The notes under the pieces were generated by a model. The model made no database searches, was not told the DNA's origin, and was given only the letters and a program-made list of their open reading frames with translations. The position numbers were made by a program, and so were the translations under genes. Positions 57,801-64,000 of a DNA stretch of 64,000 bases are shown here, piece after piece; within the stretch, counting starts at the first letter, position 1; each line of letters starts with the position of its first letter. This DNA comes from Meghimatium bilineatum (taxonomy: Eukaryota; Mollusca; Gastropoda; Stylommatophora; Philomycidae): NCBI GenBank assembly GCA_034231615.1, contig CM067309.1:38905627-38969626 (forward strand), read 5' to 3'.

Positions 57801-60800
57801 TTTGTTTATTGTTTGCCTTTTAGTTGGTTACTGTTTATACTTAGAATCGCCTTGTCTATTTTTGGCATGTGATTCCAAATATATAAATAGTAACCAACTA
57901 AAATGCAACAATAATCAAAACACGTAACGAACTGGGTCCTAATTAATTCAGGTATAAGGACTGTATTGTCAAGAGCCGCGGCTCAAGGCTCGTATAGGAA
58001 GCGGTCCAGTATATCTCCGTGTATTTTGTGTTTGTTTAGCATTTGTTTTTGTTCAATGTTTGCTGATTATCAAAATTGTGTTTTATAGATGTCAATACGT
58101 AGACTTTTATGTCAACACTGTGCTACCAATGTCAAACATGGACTCTAACAGTTAGTCTCGCAACAGAGGAACATCGTCACATGTGAAATGAAGTGTCTGA
58201 GAAAATCTGCAATGGTTACTAAACTAGATAAAATAAGAAATTAAGAAATTAGGAAAAGAGTTGGTATAATATCATGTATCGAACATATTGAGAGACAACA
58301 AGCAAAATGGTTCAGTCACCTTATGAGAATGAACCCAAATACCAATAAGAGCATATTAAAAAAAGAATACCCAGGCGTAAAGCCAAAGGTAACCAAGAAA
58401 ACGGTGGATATAACACATCAAGATAGCCTTGAACAAACATGGACTAAATGCAACCACGGCAACACATCTGGCCTTGGAACGACAGCTTAAGTTCCCACCA
58501 CTACGCTTTACGGCAAGTGTGAATGTTATCAACCATCATTCACCTGGAGACAGACAATAGACAATAGACAGACAATACCTAGACCATATTCTCTGCTTGA
58601 TATGTCGTTCTATTAGTCTTTGTAGCTCCTGTTGACTTTCTGTACAGATGACTGTTTCATCTGCACATCGAGTATTCTTTATCAGTTTCCTATTTATAAA
58701 GAGTCATGGCATTTCTTCTATCTGTTTAAGACGATTTCTCTGTGTAGATGTGAAATATAATACAAGTTGTCTTTTTCTTACGGTGTTATTTGTCATTGAC
58801 CAGCAGCATACATAGGATTATTATGGGCAGCATTAAATCAGCCGTCTTTACTTTCCCAGAAGATCGGATACCTTTTTTTTTGCTGAGTCGACATGTGAGC
58901 CTGTGGTGATTCGATGAAAAATATTTCTACTTAAACTGGGTTTTGAACCCTGGATCACCCGATAGTAAGCCAGTACACTAATTACTCAACAATCGTGACC
59001 TCAGATATTAATTACACTGGATGATCGCACAATTGTAATCTCATGCAGAAAAAACAAACATTTTATTAGCTTAACTGTCAATTATAAATATTTTGTAGTC
59101 GAAACGTCGTCTTTCGCTGTGTCTTGTTGTTAATATGTTTTCTTTATAAATATTATAACACTTATACCTATTTCGGTTCATTTTAAAATTTGCCTTGTGT
59201 TATCCCAGCCCACATGTTTCCACTATCGGGTTATTTTCTGACACCGAAGCTGCATCTCTTAACTCTCCATTAACATATATATCTCACATAACACAGGTGG
59301 AGATTGACAAAAAGTTCAGCAGATGCTTCACGGACTGATGGTATAACTGTGTTCGCCATTGGCGTTGGTAGTGGAGTGCGCGATGAAGAGCTTCTCAACA
59401 TCGCTGGTGACAGCTCTAGGGTGACCAAAGTCAGCACATATGCCCAACTGGAGGCAATCAGAGAAACTTTAGCTAGCAAAACATGCATCAGTAAGTTTTA
59501 TGCTTTATTCAGTTAAATATGTTATCTTGAACGTTATCTATTGCAATATGGAACCCTTAAGCCGCATGACCTCAATACACTTCATTGCTATATCTAGAAA
59601 TAATGTTCTGTCAGTTTATGTGTTTACCTACAGGATTCTTGGTCGCCTGCTTTCCTCAATTCTTATTCTCGATAATTGATGTTCTCTGTGTGATTAATAA
59701 TTATGGTAGAAACATTCCAATAGTTAATGGTTATTGTTGGCTAGGACATTATGTTTAGTGGCTATAGATGACTAGGACATTGTGTTTAGTGGCTATAGAT
59801 TACTAGGGCATTGTGTTTAGTGGCTATAGATGACTAGGACATTGTGTTTAGTGGCTATAGATGACTAGGACATTATGTTTAGTGGCTATAGATGACTAGG
59901 ACATTGTGTTTAGTGGCTATAGATGACTAGGACATTGTGTTTAGTGGCTATAGATGACTAGGACATTGTGTTTAGTGGCTATAGATGACTAGGACATTGT
60001 GTTTAGTGGCTATAGATGACTAGGACATTGTGTTTAGTGGCTATAGATGACTAGGACATTGTGTTTAGTGGCTATAGATGACTAGGACATTGTGTTTAGT
60101 GGCTATAGATGACTATGACATTGTGTGTAGTGGCTATAGATGACTAGGACATTGTGTTTAAAAGTTTTTGTTGGCTAAGGTGGCTAGGACATTTAACGTT
60201 AATGGTTAGAATTGACTATAACATGTATGTTAAATGGTTAGATATGACTAGAACATTTATGTTGAATGGTTATATGTGACTAGAACATTTATGTTCAGTT
60301 GTTAGATCTGACTAGAACATTTATGTTGAATGACTAGAACATTTATGTTCTGTTGTTAGATCTGACTAGAACATTTATGTTCTGTTGTTAGATCTGACTA
60401 GAACATTTATGTTCAGTTGTTAGATCTGACTAGAACATTTCTGTTGAATGGTTAGATCATAGTTGAGCATTAATGTTGAATGGTTAGATCTGCCTAGAAC
60501 ATTTATGTTGAATTGTTAGATCTTACTAGATAATTTATGTTGAATGGTTAGAATTGACTAAGGCGCGTTAAATTTATTGGTTATAGATGATTCCATTAGT
60601 GATATTTGATAATTAGTGTGTTACATGATGGATATAGACAGAACAAAATGTGAAAAGTGTATTGATTTGTACACGGGCCAGGTTTTGAAGAGAATTGACA
60701 GAGCGAGTGCGCATAAATGAGCATGCTTGAGTGGAAGAATAGAGAAAACAATCATTGTTTTACTTGTGATTTGTTTACAGAGAAAGAGAAGCCTACGACC

Positions 60801-62455
60801 GAAGCGCCGAAGAAGACACTGAGTAAGTGTTTATGTGTGAAGTTAGTATTGTGTGGCTGTGAATTTAGATATTATTTTAGTTGTGTGGGTTCAGATATCA
60901 TTTTAGTTGTGTGAAATTATAGATCATTTTAGTTGTGTGAATTTAGATCATTTTAGTTGTGTGAATTTAGATATCATTTTAGTTGTGTGAATTTATATAT
61001 CATTTTAGTTGTGTGAATTTAGATAGTTACTTGATGGTATCAACTTTGATAAACAATTGTATGCGTGAATCTAGATGACAACCTTATTGTGTGAATTTGA
61101 ATAGAATTTTGATTGTGTGAATTTCGATAGCATTGTGTATGTGTGAATCTGGATAGCCACTTGATTGTGTGATTTTGGGTAGCATTTTAACTGTGTGAAT
61201 CTGAATATTATCTTTATTGTGTGAATTTTCAGAGCATTTTAATAATGTGAATCTGGATATAACCTTAATTGTGTGAATTTGAATAGCATCTTGACTTTGT
61301 GAATCCGACGGTGAATCTGAATGTTATCTGGAATTAATGAATCTGAATGTTATCTGGAATGGGTGAATCTGAATTGTATCTGCCTCTGTGACTGCATTCA
61401 GAATATTATTTACATAAACTATCTCATACTCCACCTGCCAGAGTGCGGAGAACAGACACCAACTGACGTGTACTTCGCCTTCAGTCCCGCCAGTCTGGGT
61501 GTAGACGCTACTGTTTGGACGACTTCCTTCATTTCGAACACCATCAGTGACGGGAACTTGGATGTTGGATTTCAGGTCTGTTTGTTGTATGTCTTTATTT
61601 GGTTAACATACATGATGTTTATGTTTTAATGTATCTGATGTATGCATTATTGATAATGTATAATTTATAATGTATGATTTATAATATATGATTTATAATG
61701 TATGATTTATAATGTATAATTTATAATGTATGGTTTATAATGTATAATTTATAATGTATGATTTATAATGTATGATTTATAATGTATGATTTATAATGTA
61801 TGGTTTATAATATTTGGTTTATAATGGTATTTATAATGTATGATTTATAATGTGCGATTTATAATGTGTGGCATATAATATAGTTTATTATGTGTTATTT
61901 ATAATGTATGATTTAAAATGTGATTTATAAGGTGTGATTTATAATGTATCATTTGTAATGCGTGATTTATAACGTGTGCTTCCCTCAAAAACCGAATAAC
62001 AGTCTCATTCTGAGTTTCTTCTTCGTCTTCTTTAGTGTTCATTCTCAAATTCTCGCTGGATCTCTCTAGTAGCAGGACCATGATTGATTCTAGATTTCCA
62101 TCAGGATGTAGTCCAGAGAATGGAAATGCGTTGTATCGCCGTTTTATTTGCGCCAATGGCCCGATACATCCGTCTTCGACGTAATTCTGAGTTTAACGAC
62201 TGAATGTTTGACTATCGTAATCTCTATAAAAAACTGGATAACGTTTTTTAAATGTTAATTTCATGAGTAATCACATTTTTTTAATGTCTCTTCTCATCCT
62301 CACGTCTTACAACAACGAACCGGATCCAGTATGGAGTTGTATCTGGTTCATGTCCTGACGATGAAGGATTCGATCTTGACACATATACCACAGTTGACGA
62401 GTATAAAGAGAGACTTCAGGAATATGACGTCAACCGTCTTCCAAATTTGGTGGAG
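42758..62455 (+). CDS. Secreted protein with tandem vWA domains, 5' part (gene continues right)
   Basis: Joined exons 42758-42857, 55575-55756, 56984-57180, 59297-59490, 60781-60822, 61442-61575 and 62330-62455 give 325 codons with all phases compatible. The product starts with a signal peptide (about 1-24), then KCIRGDKPL with an RGD tripeptide, then vWA domain 1 (about 40-222), bracketed by C35 and C223. Its metal-ion site is complete: DSSSS (47-51), T123 in YTDTG, and D155 in VITDG. A lysine- and threonine-rich linker (225-239) leads to vWA domain 2 (from about 245), where the expected D-x-S-x-S reads SPAS (253-256). Family knowledge: vWA domains mediate adhesion and matrix assembly, as in matrilins, collagen VI and molluscan shell-matrix proteins. 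Which of these it resembles most cannot be judged. The join of exon 1 to exon 2 across 12.7 kb is inferred from phase and topology. Confidence 0.75.
42905..43090 (-). mobile_element. LINE C-terminal relic
   Basis: On minus, GGATGTTGGATGTCTGTTGC and AAGTGGGAGAGTAACATCAC match the LINE end at 31870-32085. Confidence 0.65.
43198..43411. mobile_element. Foldback MITE-like element M3
   Basis: Left arm AGACCTCTGCACAGAATTAA then TTCATTCGTTACG; right arm AGGAATGAAGTCCTAATTAA then TGCAGAGGTCC. The centre reads ATATACTTAAACTCGCGTGC and CCAAGGCGAGTGCAAGTATA, so most of the ~214 bp folds back. No coding capacity. Confidence 0.8.
43412..43760. other. Unassigned intron sequence
   Basis: A 60-codon minus frame (MGLNESASRYFLSFSG..) lies at 43581-43763 without known similarity. 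No repeat recognised. Confidence 0.3.
43765..44195. repeat. 53-bp minisatellite carrying CTCF-like motifs
   Basis: Eight units of about 53 bp: GGTATTTAGATCCATGTTTC, CCCCAACAGGTGGCGCACGC, ATGACTTGGCTCT. Five contain CCAACAGGTGGCGC exactly (first at 43769, 43823, 43876 and 43929, plus the last unit). This differs at one position from the CTCF core consensus CCASYAGRKGGCRS. The units also hold a CAGGTG E-box. Binding is not shown by sequence alone. Confidence 0.9.
44243..44305 (-). CDS. Possible first coding exon on minus, unidentified
   Basis: On minus, AAAAACATGGCC opens MAQKDYLISVVGIPLAKVTI and E, then a consensus donor GAG|GTAAGTATA. No family is recognised and no following exon can be assigned; the frame at 33023-33385 has a compatible phase 0 acceptor, but the link is speculative. 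Short starts followed by GTAAGT occur by chance. Confidence 0.22.
44394..45008. repeat. 12-bp (CATCAACCCTAA)n minisatellite
   Basis: About 50 units of CATCAACCCTAA/CATCAACCCTCA, homogeneous in the right two thirds; on the left, CTTCAACC and CCTCAGCC variants appear. CCCTAA words resemble telomere repeats by composition only. The VDVR frame on minus is a by-product. Confidence 0.97.
45009..45585. other. Unassigned intron sequence
   Basis: No repeat array or element recognised. GGAACTAATTAACGCCATTAATGAAGTTAATTGAC at 45224-45258 is a small TTAA-rich inverted repeat. Confidence 0.35.
45586..45945. repeat. ~33-bp degenerate minisatellite
   Basis: Copies of CATGCTAAAATAAACTCATT plus TATAAATCTGTTT with many indels. 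Confidence 0.85.
46104..46265 (-). mobile_element. Family A interspersed repeat, copy 8
   Basis: Reversed full copy: CGTTCATTCTCAAACTCCCG, GCAGGATGTAGTCCAGAGAA, TCGTCTTCGGCG. Confidence 0.88.
46440..46690 (-). mobile_element. tRNA-derived SINE
   Basis: On minus it begins CCCCGGCGCAGTGGTTAAAC (box A type) and has GCTGGTGGGTTTGAATTCCG (box B type) about 40 bp later, a tRNA-like head. The body follows with TTCTGGGGTAGTTCCCGGAG and AACCCGAGCACAGGCAAG, ending near GACTTTTCAAGCAG. (AACAT)n simple sequence flanks both sides. Length about 250 bp, single copy in this window. Confidence 0.75.
46691..47790. other. Unassigned intron sequence with repeat E relic
   Basis: Bases 47290-47400 carry TAGGGTTGGGGTTAAGGTTA and AACCCTAACACATACCC, a short relative of repeat E. 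A LINE-like tail occurs at 47120-47170. The rest is unassigned. Confidence 0.4.
47791..48922 (+). CDS. Two phase-compatible exon candidates, unidentified
   Basis: Exon 47791-47826 encodes MKKFCHSFLFFQ with donor CAG|GTAAGT. Exon 48771-48922, after CTTGTCATACAG, is open for 50 codons in phase 0 (ISGLLAKNVASIVSQRSHCT..) and ends at TC|GTAAGT. Joined, they would give a signal-peptide-like start. Phase 2 at the end does not join the vWA exon at 55575, so a further exon or another gene would be needed. Chance remains likely. Confidence 0.25.
48148..48280 (-). mobile_element. Family B interspersed repeat, copy 5 (partial)
   Basis: GAAGCCGGATGTGCTCTCCC, then ACACACCGCATTCCGTTGTT and CTGCAAGAGTTTGTGAACGA: the proximal 130 bp of family B, reversed. 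Confidence 0.75.
48365..48660. repeat. ~57-bp minisatellite
   Basis: Five copies of CACCATATCCTCAGATACAG, CTCCACAGCTCCAGGTCTTT, CAGAATTCCCCTGTC, the last truncated. Confidence 0.92.
48994..49022 (-). repeat. GAAACGTC hairpin motif, copy 3
   Basis: On minus, TCTTGATAGA, stem GATC-TTTT-GGTC, GAAACGTC. Confidence 0.55.
49023..49674. other. Unassigned intron sequence
   Basis: AT-rich with no recognised array, exon or element. Confidence 0.35.
49675..49840 (+). mobile_element. Family A interspersed repeat, copy 9
   Basis: Forward copy, head CCGAAGACGGATGTGTCGGG, tail GAACACTGAAGAAGAAGAAG. Confidence 0.88.
49856..49955. repeat. 13-bp minisatellite
   Basis: About seven copies of TAGAACAGAAATA/TAGAACAGAACTA. 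Confidence 0.85.
50255..50640. repeat. Two adjoining 12-bp arrays
   Basis: TATAGTTTGTTC/TATAGTATGTTC units at 50255-50450, then AAATATCATCAC/AAATATCATCAA units at 50480-50640. Confidence 0.93.
50740..51140. repeat. ACAACATCA-based minisatellite
   Basis: CCCCTACAACATCACCAG (18 bp) and CATTATGCACTACAACATCA units interleaved in blocks that are themselves duplicated (50790-50940 against 50950-51050). Confidence 0.9.
51265..52125. repeat. 33-bp minisatellite repeating a splice-donor consensus
   Basis: About 26 units of TTCTGTGTTTCCTCGGTAAG plus TAACCATCATCAG. Each holds the donor sequence CG|GTAAGT and ends in an AG. The array begins right after TCTACCTCTATTACAG, a good acceptor. The 33-bp period keeps a minus frame (HRTDDGYLPRK repeats) open for about 300 codons, which I treat as a by-product. 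It lies in vWA intron 1. Confidence 0.96.
52270..52560. repeat. 40-bp minisatellite
   Basis: Seven copies of TGTGTGTCGACCCACCGATC plus CATATTTATAGTAGCTTGTC, with diverged copies to the left from 52195. Confidence 0.95.
52561..53390. other. Unassigned intron sequence
   Basis: A G-rich run (GGTGGGGGGTGGGGGG, 52830-52846) and a GTGT/ATGCGTGGGTG-rich stretch (53240-53295). No exon recognised. Confidence 0.35.
53395..53820. repeat. 27-bp minisatellite between duplicated flanks
   Basis: About 15 copies of GTCTGTCTACAACATATGTC plus AATCATT. ATGTTCCTTACTGGAACATA occurs both at 53456 and right after the array at 53822, so a larger unit has also been duplicated. Confidence 0.95.
53990..54250. repeat. 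22-bp minisatellite
   Basis: About 11 copies of TCACTTCTCTCAAGTTAAAT AA/CA. Confidence 0.93.
54275..54790. repeat. ~35-bp minisatellite
   Basis: About 14 copies of ATAATAAGCCCCCATGAAAC plus ATACATCATTGATTC; the last four carry ACACAAG instead of ATTCATA. Confidence 0.95.
54870..55480. repeat. Degenerate pyrimidine-rich ~45-bp repeat
   Basis: About 13 irregular units of TAGCTGACATTTCGTCATTT plus CTGCAGACAAGACCCCCCCC, with C runs of variable length, up to about 95 bp before vWA exon 2. Confidence 0.85.
55575..55756 (+). CDS. vWA gene exon 2 (first half of vWA domain 1)
   Basis: Acceptor TTTTAATCTCCTCAG, phase 1 in; 60 codons reading CRQAPIELAIVLDSSSSIRQ and ending GVRISIITYGKGIYPE; donor GAG|GTTTGA is weak but the only one in frame with the next exon. 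The D-x-S-x-S metal motif is intact (residues 47-51). Confidence 0.88.
55790..56460. repeat. AATCTGTACTC-based minisatellite in vWA intron 2
   Basis: ~13-bp units (TCAATCTGTACTC, TCAATCTATCC) combined into a ~58-65-bp higher unit that includes TACTAATTTACTTACAATCT, repeated four times at 56080-56360. Confidence 0.92.
56461..56983. other. vWA intron 2 remainder
   Basis: A ~48-bp direct duplication (GGCTTGTAATCTGATATTTC, 56850-56945) lies just before exon 3. TGGGACTTTGAGTCTGGAC-type sequence near 56600 is unassigned. Confidence 0.5.
56984..57180 (+). CDS. vWA gene exon 3
   Basis: Acceptor GAGATTTTTATTTCAG, phase 0 in, phase 2 out, donor GA|GTGAGT. Residues 95-159 start DGFDLNTYNTREEILEAVGR and contain GLYTDTGKAI (metal-site Thr123) and MLVITDGNSQ (Asp155). 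Confidence 0.93.
57181..57497. other. Unassigned intron sequence
   Basis: A short poly-C run at 57342. Nothing recognised. Confidence 0.35.
57498..57712. mobile_element. Foldback MITE-like element M4
   Basis: Left AGACTTTCCAACAGAATTAA, right TTAATTCTGTTGGAAGATCT; the centre has ACATACTTGGAATCACATGC and GGCGAGTCCAAGTATATAAA. Nearly the whole ~215 bp folds back. Confidence 0.82.
57778..57962. mobile_element. Foldback MITE-like element M5
   Basis: Arms CAGTTCGTTACGTGTTTTG and AAAACACGTAACGAACTG pair exactly over their length. The loop shares TTTTTGGCATGTGATTCCAA with M1. It lies about 65 bp from M4. Confidence 0.82.
58160..58700. mobile_element. LINE relics in both orientations
   Basis: Plus 58250-58550 reads SCIEHIERQQAKWFSHLMRM NPN.. 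with a broken tail. Minus 58590-58690 reads RCADETVICTESQQELQRLI, reverse-transcriptase motif C with the second Asp changed to Glu. Confidence 0.7.
58916..58990 (-). repeat. tRNA-like head of a SINE relic
   Basis: On minus, GATTGTTGAGTAATTAGTGT, TACTGGCTTACTATCGGGTG and ATCCAGGGTTCAAAACCCAG fit a tRNA D-arm, anticodon region and T-arm (GGTTCAAA). No proper acceptor stem, so it is not a functional tRNA. Confidence 0.5.
59297..59490 (+). CDS. vWA gene exon 4 (end of vWA domain 1)
   Basis: Acceptor CATAACACAG, phase 2 in, phase 1 out, donor A|GTAAGT. Residues 161-224 include DGITVFAIGVGSGVRDEELL and IAGDSSRV, the last strands and helix of the domain, and C223, which can pair with C35. Confidence 0.93.
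59725..60175. repeat. 31-bp minisatellite in vWA intron 4
   Basis: About 14 copies of GACTAGGACATTGTGTTTAG plus TGGCTATAGAT. Confidence 0.96.
60176..60580. repeat. Degenerate continuation, ~31-36-bp units
   Basis: GACTAGAACATTTATGTTGA plus ATGGTTAGATCT, clearly related to the preceding array but diverged. Confidence 0.85.
60781..60822 (+). CDS. vWA gene exon 5 (linker microexon)
   Basis: 42 bp, acceptor TTGTTTACAG, donor A|GTAAGT, phase 1 to 1. Encodes KEKPTTEAPKKTL between split lysines 225 and 239: a charged, Pro/Thr-rich hinge between the two vWA domains. The symmetric phase means it could be skipped without a frame change. Confidence 0.78.
   Translation, partial: RKRSLRPKRRRRH
60870..61375. 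repeat. ~26-bp minisatellite in vWA intron 5
   Basis: GTTGTGTGAATTTAGATATC plus ATTTTA units, homogeneous at 60890-61020 and diverged after that. Confidence 0.88.
61442..61575 (+). CDS. vWA gene exon 6 (start of vWA domain 2)
   Basis: Acceptor ACTCCACCTGCCAG, phase 1 in, phase 0 out, donor CAG|GTCTGT. Residues 240-283 read CGEQTPTDVYFAFSPASLGV.. and end DGNLDVGF Q. P-T-D-V aligns with the usual first strand; the metal-site D is replaced (SPAS), so cation binding is probably lost. Confidence 0.85.
61620..61980. repeat. 14-bp TTTATAATGTATGA minisatellite
   Basis: About 24 units with small changes (ATAATTTATAATG, ATGGTTTATAATG). Confidence 0.93.
62016..62181 (-). mobile_element. Family A interspersed repeat, copy 10
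   Basis: Reversed full copy in vWA intron 6: GTGTTCATTCTCAAATTCTC, CAGGATGTAGTCCAGAGAAT, CCGATACATCCGTCTTCG. Confidence 0.88.
62330..62455 (+). CDS. vWA gene exon 7 (vWA domain 2 continues)
   Basis: Acceptor AACGAACCGGATCCAG, phase 0 both sides, donor GAG|GTAAGT. Residues 284-325 read YGVVSGSCPDDEGFDLDTYT and continue TVDEYKERL. GFDLDTYTTVDEY mirrors GFDLNTYNTREEI of exon 3, supporting an internal domain duplication. The next exon lies beyond the window. Confidence 0.88.
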
Positions 62456-62590
62456 GTAAGTTAACATTTTTCGATTTATTGTCTTCTACTTCTCCTTCAA
62501 CCATCTGTCATATTTCGTGGAGGTAAGTTAACATTTCTCGTTTATCTTCTACTTTTCCTTCTACCTCTTCTCAACATTTCAAGCCATGAA
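62449..62590. repeat. Tandem duplication spanning a splice donor
   Basis: GTGGAGGTAAGTTAACATTT at 62450 is repeated about 67 bp downstream at 62517, followed in both by TTTATC/TCTTCTACTTCTCCTTC-like sequence. The second donor copy is not reachable in frame because GTA AGT TAA stops translation. Confidence 0.8.
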
Positions 62591-62800
62591 AGCTTATTGC
62601 AAATACAATTGATAATCAGTAAGACTTGTATAAAAACTGTGTAACAATAATCGGTACTATGATCGCAGCCTAACCCCCGTTACCCCAATTAGTGCCTACC
62701 TGTGCGATTATTTCCCTTGCCTATTTACCATTTTATTTGCATTATTTCTTAATTTAAATATAGTGATATTTAGGGTTATGTTTAGTTATGTAAAACATAC
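62591..62800. repeat. Intron sequence with a short repeat E relative
   Basis: TGATATTTAGGGTTATGTTTAGTTATGTAA at 62763-62792 resembles repeat E. Otherwise nothing recognised. Confidence 0.4.
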
Positions 62801-63290
62801 TAACTTTGAACCAATTTGATCGTTTATGGCGTATTATCCATGATTAGCCCGTGTTTCTTTAATGTTTCTTTATCTCTACCTATCTTGTACCTGATCTTCC
62901 TTGTTCCTTGTAGCCCAATATTCTGCTGTTGTGTGCCACGAACGGCTTGTTGCTCTATTTCCATTCTCATGAGGTGGTCAAATCCAACTGGTTTGCTGTC
63001 TCTCGATGAAATCTTGACTTGATAGTTCTTTATTTCTTTCCTGTTATTTTCATTTCTCTGTCAACCTCTCCTGGTTACATTTATAGCTTTCTTCAAACAT
63101 CGTATTTCATAAATTGTGATCTTATTCTCTAGTTTCTTTGTCAAGGTGTCCATGTTTGACATTGGTAACAGAGTTGGTGTAAACTGCTGTTTATCATTTA
63201 TCATTTTGTAGCCATGCAGATAGATGGCTGTTTGAGTATTGGCAGCAGCTGATAAGCTATTGGTAACAGTAGCATTTATGTACAACACAA
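62800..63290 (-). mobile_element. LINE thumb and C-terminal relic
   Basis: On minus, TNSLSAAANTQTAIYLHGYK, KLENKITIYEIRCLKKAINV and TRRG, then after stops VGFDHLMRMEIEQQAVRGTQ. Matches the region after the reverse-transcriptase core of a LINE. Confidence 0.7.
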
Positions 63291-63364
63291 GGTAGGTCAG
63301 CTTTACAATGAACGTACAGACTATTGATTACTGGTATAAATATATACGGACAACTGTTTATGAG

Positions 63365-63405
63365 ACAGTTTTGACGTTTCAACCGTAAAGTTTTTTTCAA
63401 GAAAA
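63365..63405 (-). repeat. GAAACGTC hairpin motif, copy 5
   Basis: On minus, TTCTTGAAAAAAACTTTACG then GTTGAAACGTC; the pairing is AAC/GTT and weaker. Confidence 0.45.
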
Positions 63406-63424
63406 TACACGATAAACAGTGAGT

Positions 63425-63840
63425 ATACCGTAAAAATAAAGGCACTACAAACAGTAAAAATTAAGGCACAACAAAAAGTAAAAATAAACGCCCTAAAAAC
63501 AGTAAAAATAAACGCACAACAAACAGTAAAAATAAAGGCACAACAAACAGTAAAAATAAAGGCACAACAAACAGTAAAAATAAAGACAAAACAAACAGTA
63601 AAAATAAAGGCACAACAAACAGTAAAAATAAAGACACAACAAGCTGTAAAAATAAAGTACCTACAAACTGTAAAAATAAAAGACCTACAAACAGTAAAAA
63701 TAAAGGCACAACAAACTCTAAAAATATAGGCACAGCAAACAGTAAAATTAAAAGGCATAAAAACAGTAAAACCAAAGGCATAACAAACAGTAAAAATAAA
63801 GGAACTATAGACAGTAAAAATAAAAGCACTATCACAAGAA
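63425..63840. repeat. 24-bp minisatellite
   Basis: About 17 copies of AAACAGTAAAAATAAAGGCA plus CAAC. The minus frames reading FIFTVCCA repeats are by-products of the 24-bp period. Confidence 0.95.
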
Positions 63841-64000
63841 ACTTTAGAAGGCAGACATTTAACAGCACAGACATCAAATGTAACAATGGCGTACGGTATA
63901 CACAAGTAGTGTCACAGAGACGTGCCTTAAAACAATATGGGGAAATTATATTCAGCCCAAATGCGTAACGCAATTCGTAGGTCGTAATATCTAAAGTAGA
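63841..64000. other. Unassigned sequence at the right edge
   Basis: Nothing recognised. Confidence 0.4.

Overview
The window is animal nuclear DNA. The genes are split into short exons with GT..AG borders and compatible phases, and they sit in AT-rich sequence packed with minisatellites and fragments of non-LTR retrotransposons. The three recognised genes are a type II TNF ligand, the start of USP32 and a secreted protein with tandem von Willebrand factor A (vWA) domains. Together with the repeat style they point to an invertebrate bilaterian. A mollusc is my best guess, but nothing in the sequence proves the clade.

Layout. Bases 1-3094 hold repeats and, by inference, intron 1 of USP32. Its first coding exon is on the minus strand at 3095-3152, and the rest of the gene lies to the left of the window. 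Bases 3153-7911 are the divergent intergenic region, filled with retrotransposon 3' ends, a 13-bp array, a TATC microsatellite and two foldback elements. A complete seven-exon TNF-superfamily ligand gene (311 codons plus stop) runs on the plus strand from 7912 to 16710. Bases 16711-42757 are almost entirely repeats. Only three low-confidence exon candidates appear there (27095-27180 and 28225-28306 on plus, 33023-33385 on minus). A second plus-strand gene, for a secreted vWA protein, starts with a signal-peptide exon at 42758-42857, crosses a 12.7-kb intron, and continues through exons at 55575-55756, 56984-57180, 59297-59490, 60781-60822, 61442-61575 and 62330-62455. It leaves the window on the right.

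Gene content. The TNF ligand has a 14-residue cytoplasmic tail, one membrane anchor, a cysteine-bearing stalk and a C-terminal TNF homology domain. The vWA protein has a signal peptide, an RGD tripeptide, a first vWA domain with all three metal-site motifs, a charged linker, and a second vWA domain whose metal-site aspartate is missing. USP32 is a ubiquitin-specific protease whose N-terminus fits the N-myristoylation pattern. I see no evidence that the three genes act together; they are neighbours only.

Repeats dominate. More than 35 different tandem arrays (units of about 4 to 57 bp) lie mainly in introns. Two related short interspersed families (A with ten copies, B with five) plus a possible third relative carry GAA/CTT ends. 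There is also a foldback MITE-like family, one transposon with short terminal inverted repeats in a TNF intron, a tRNA-derived SINE, and at least six kinds of non-LTR retrotransposon 3' fragment. The most interesting structures are an array of near-CTCF-consensus motifs and an array that repeats a perfect splice donor (both in vWA intron 1), a 336-bp higher-order repeat, and a minisatellite grown from the tail of a family A element.
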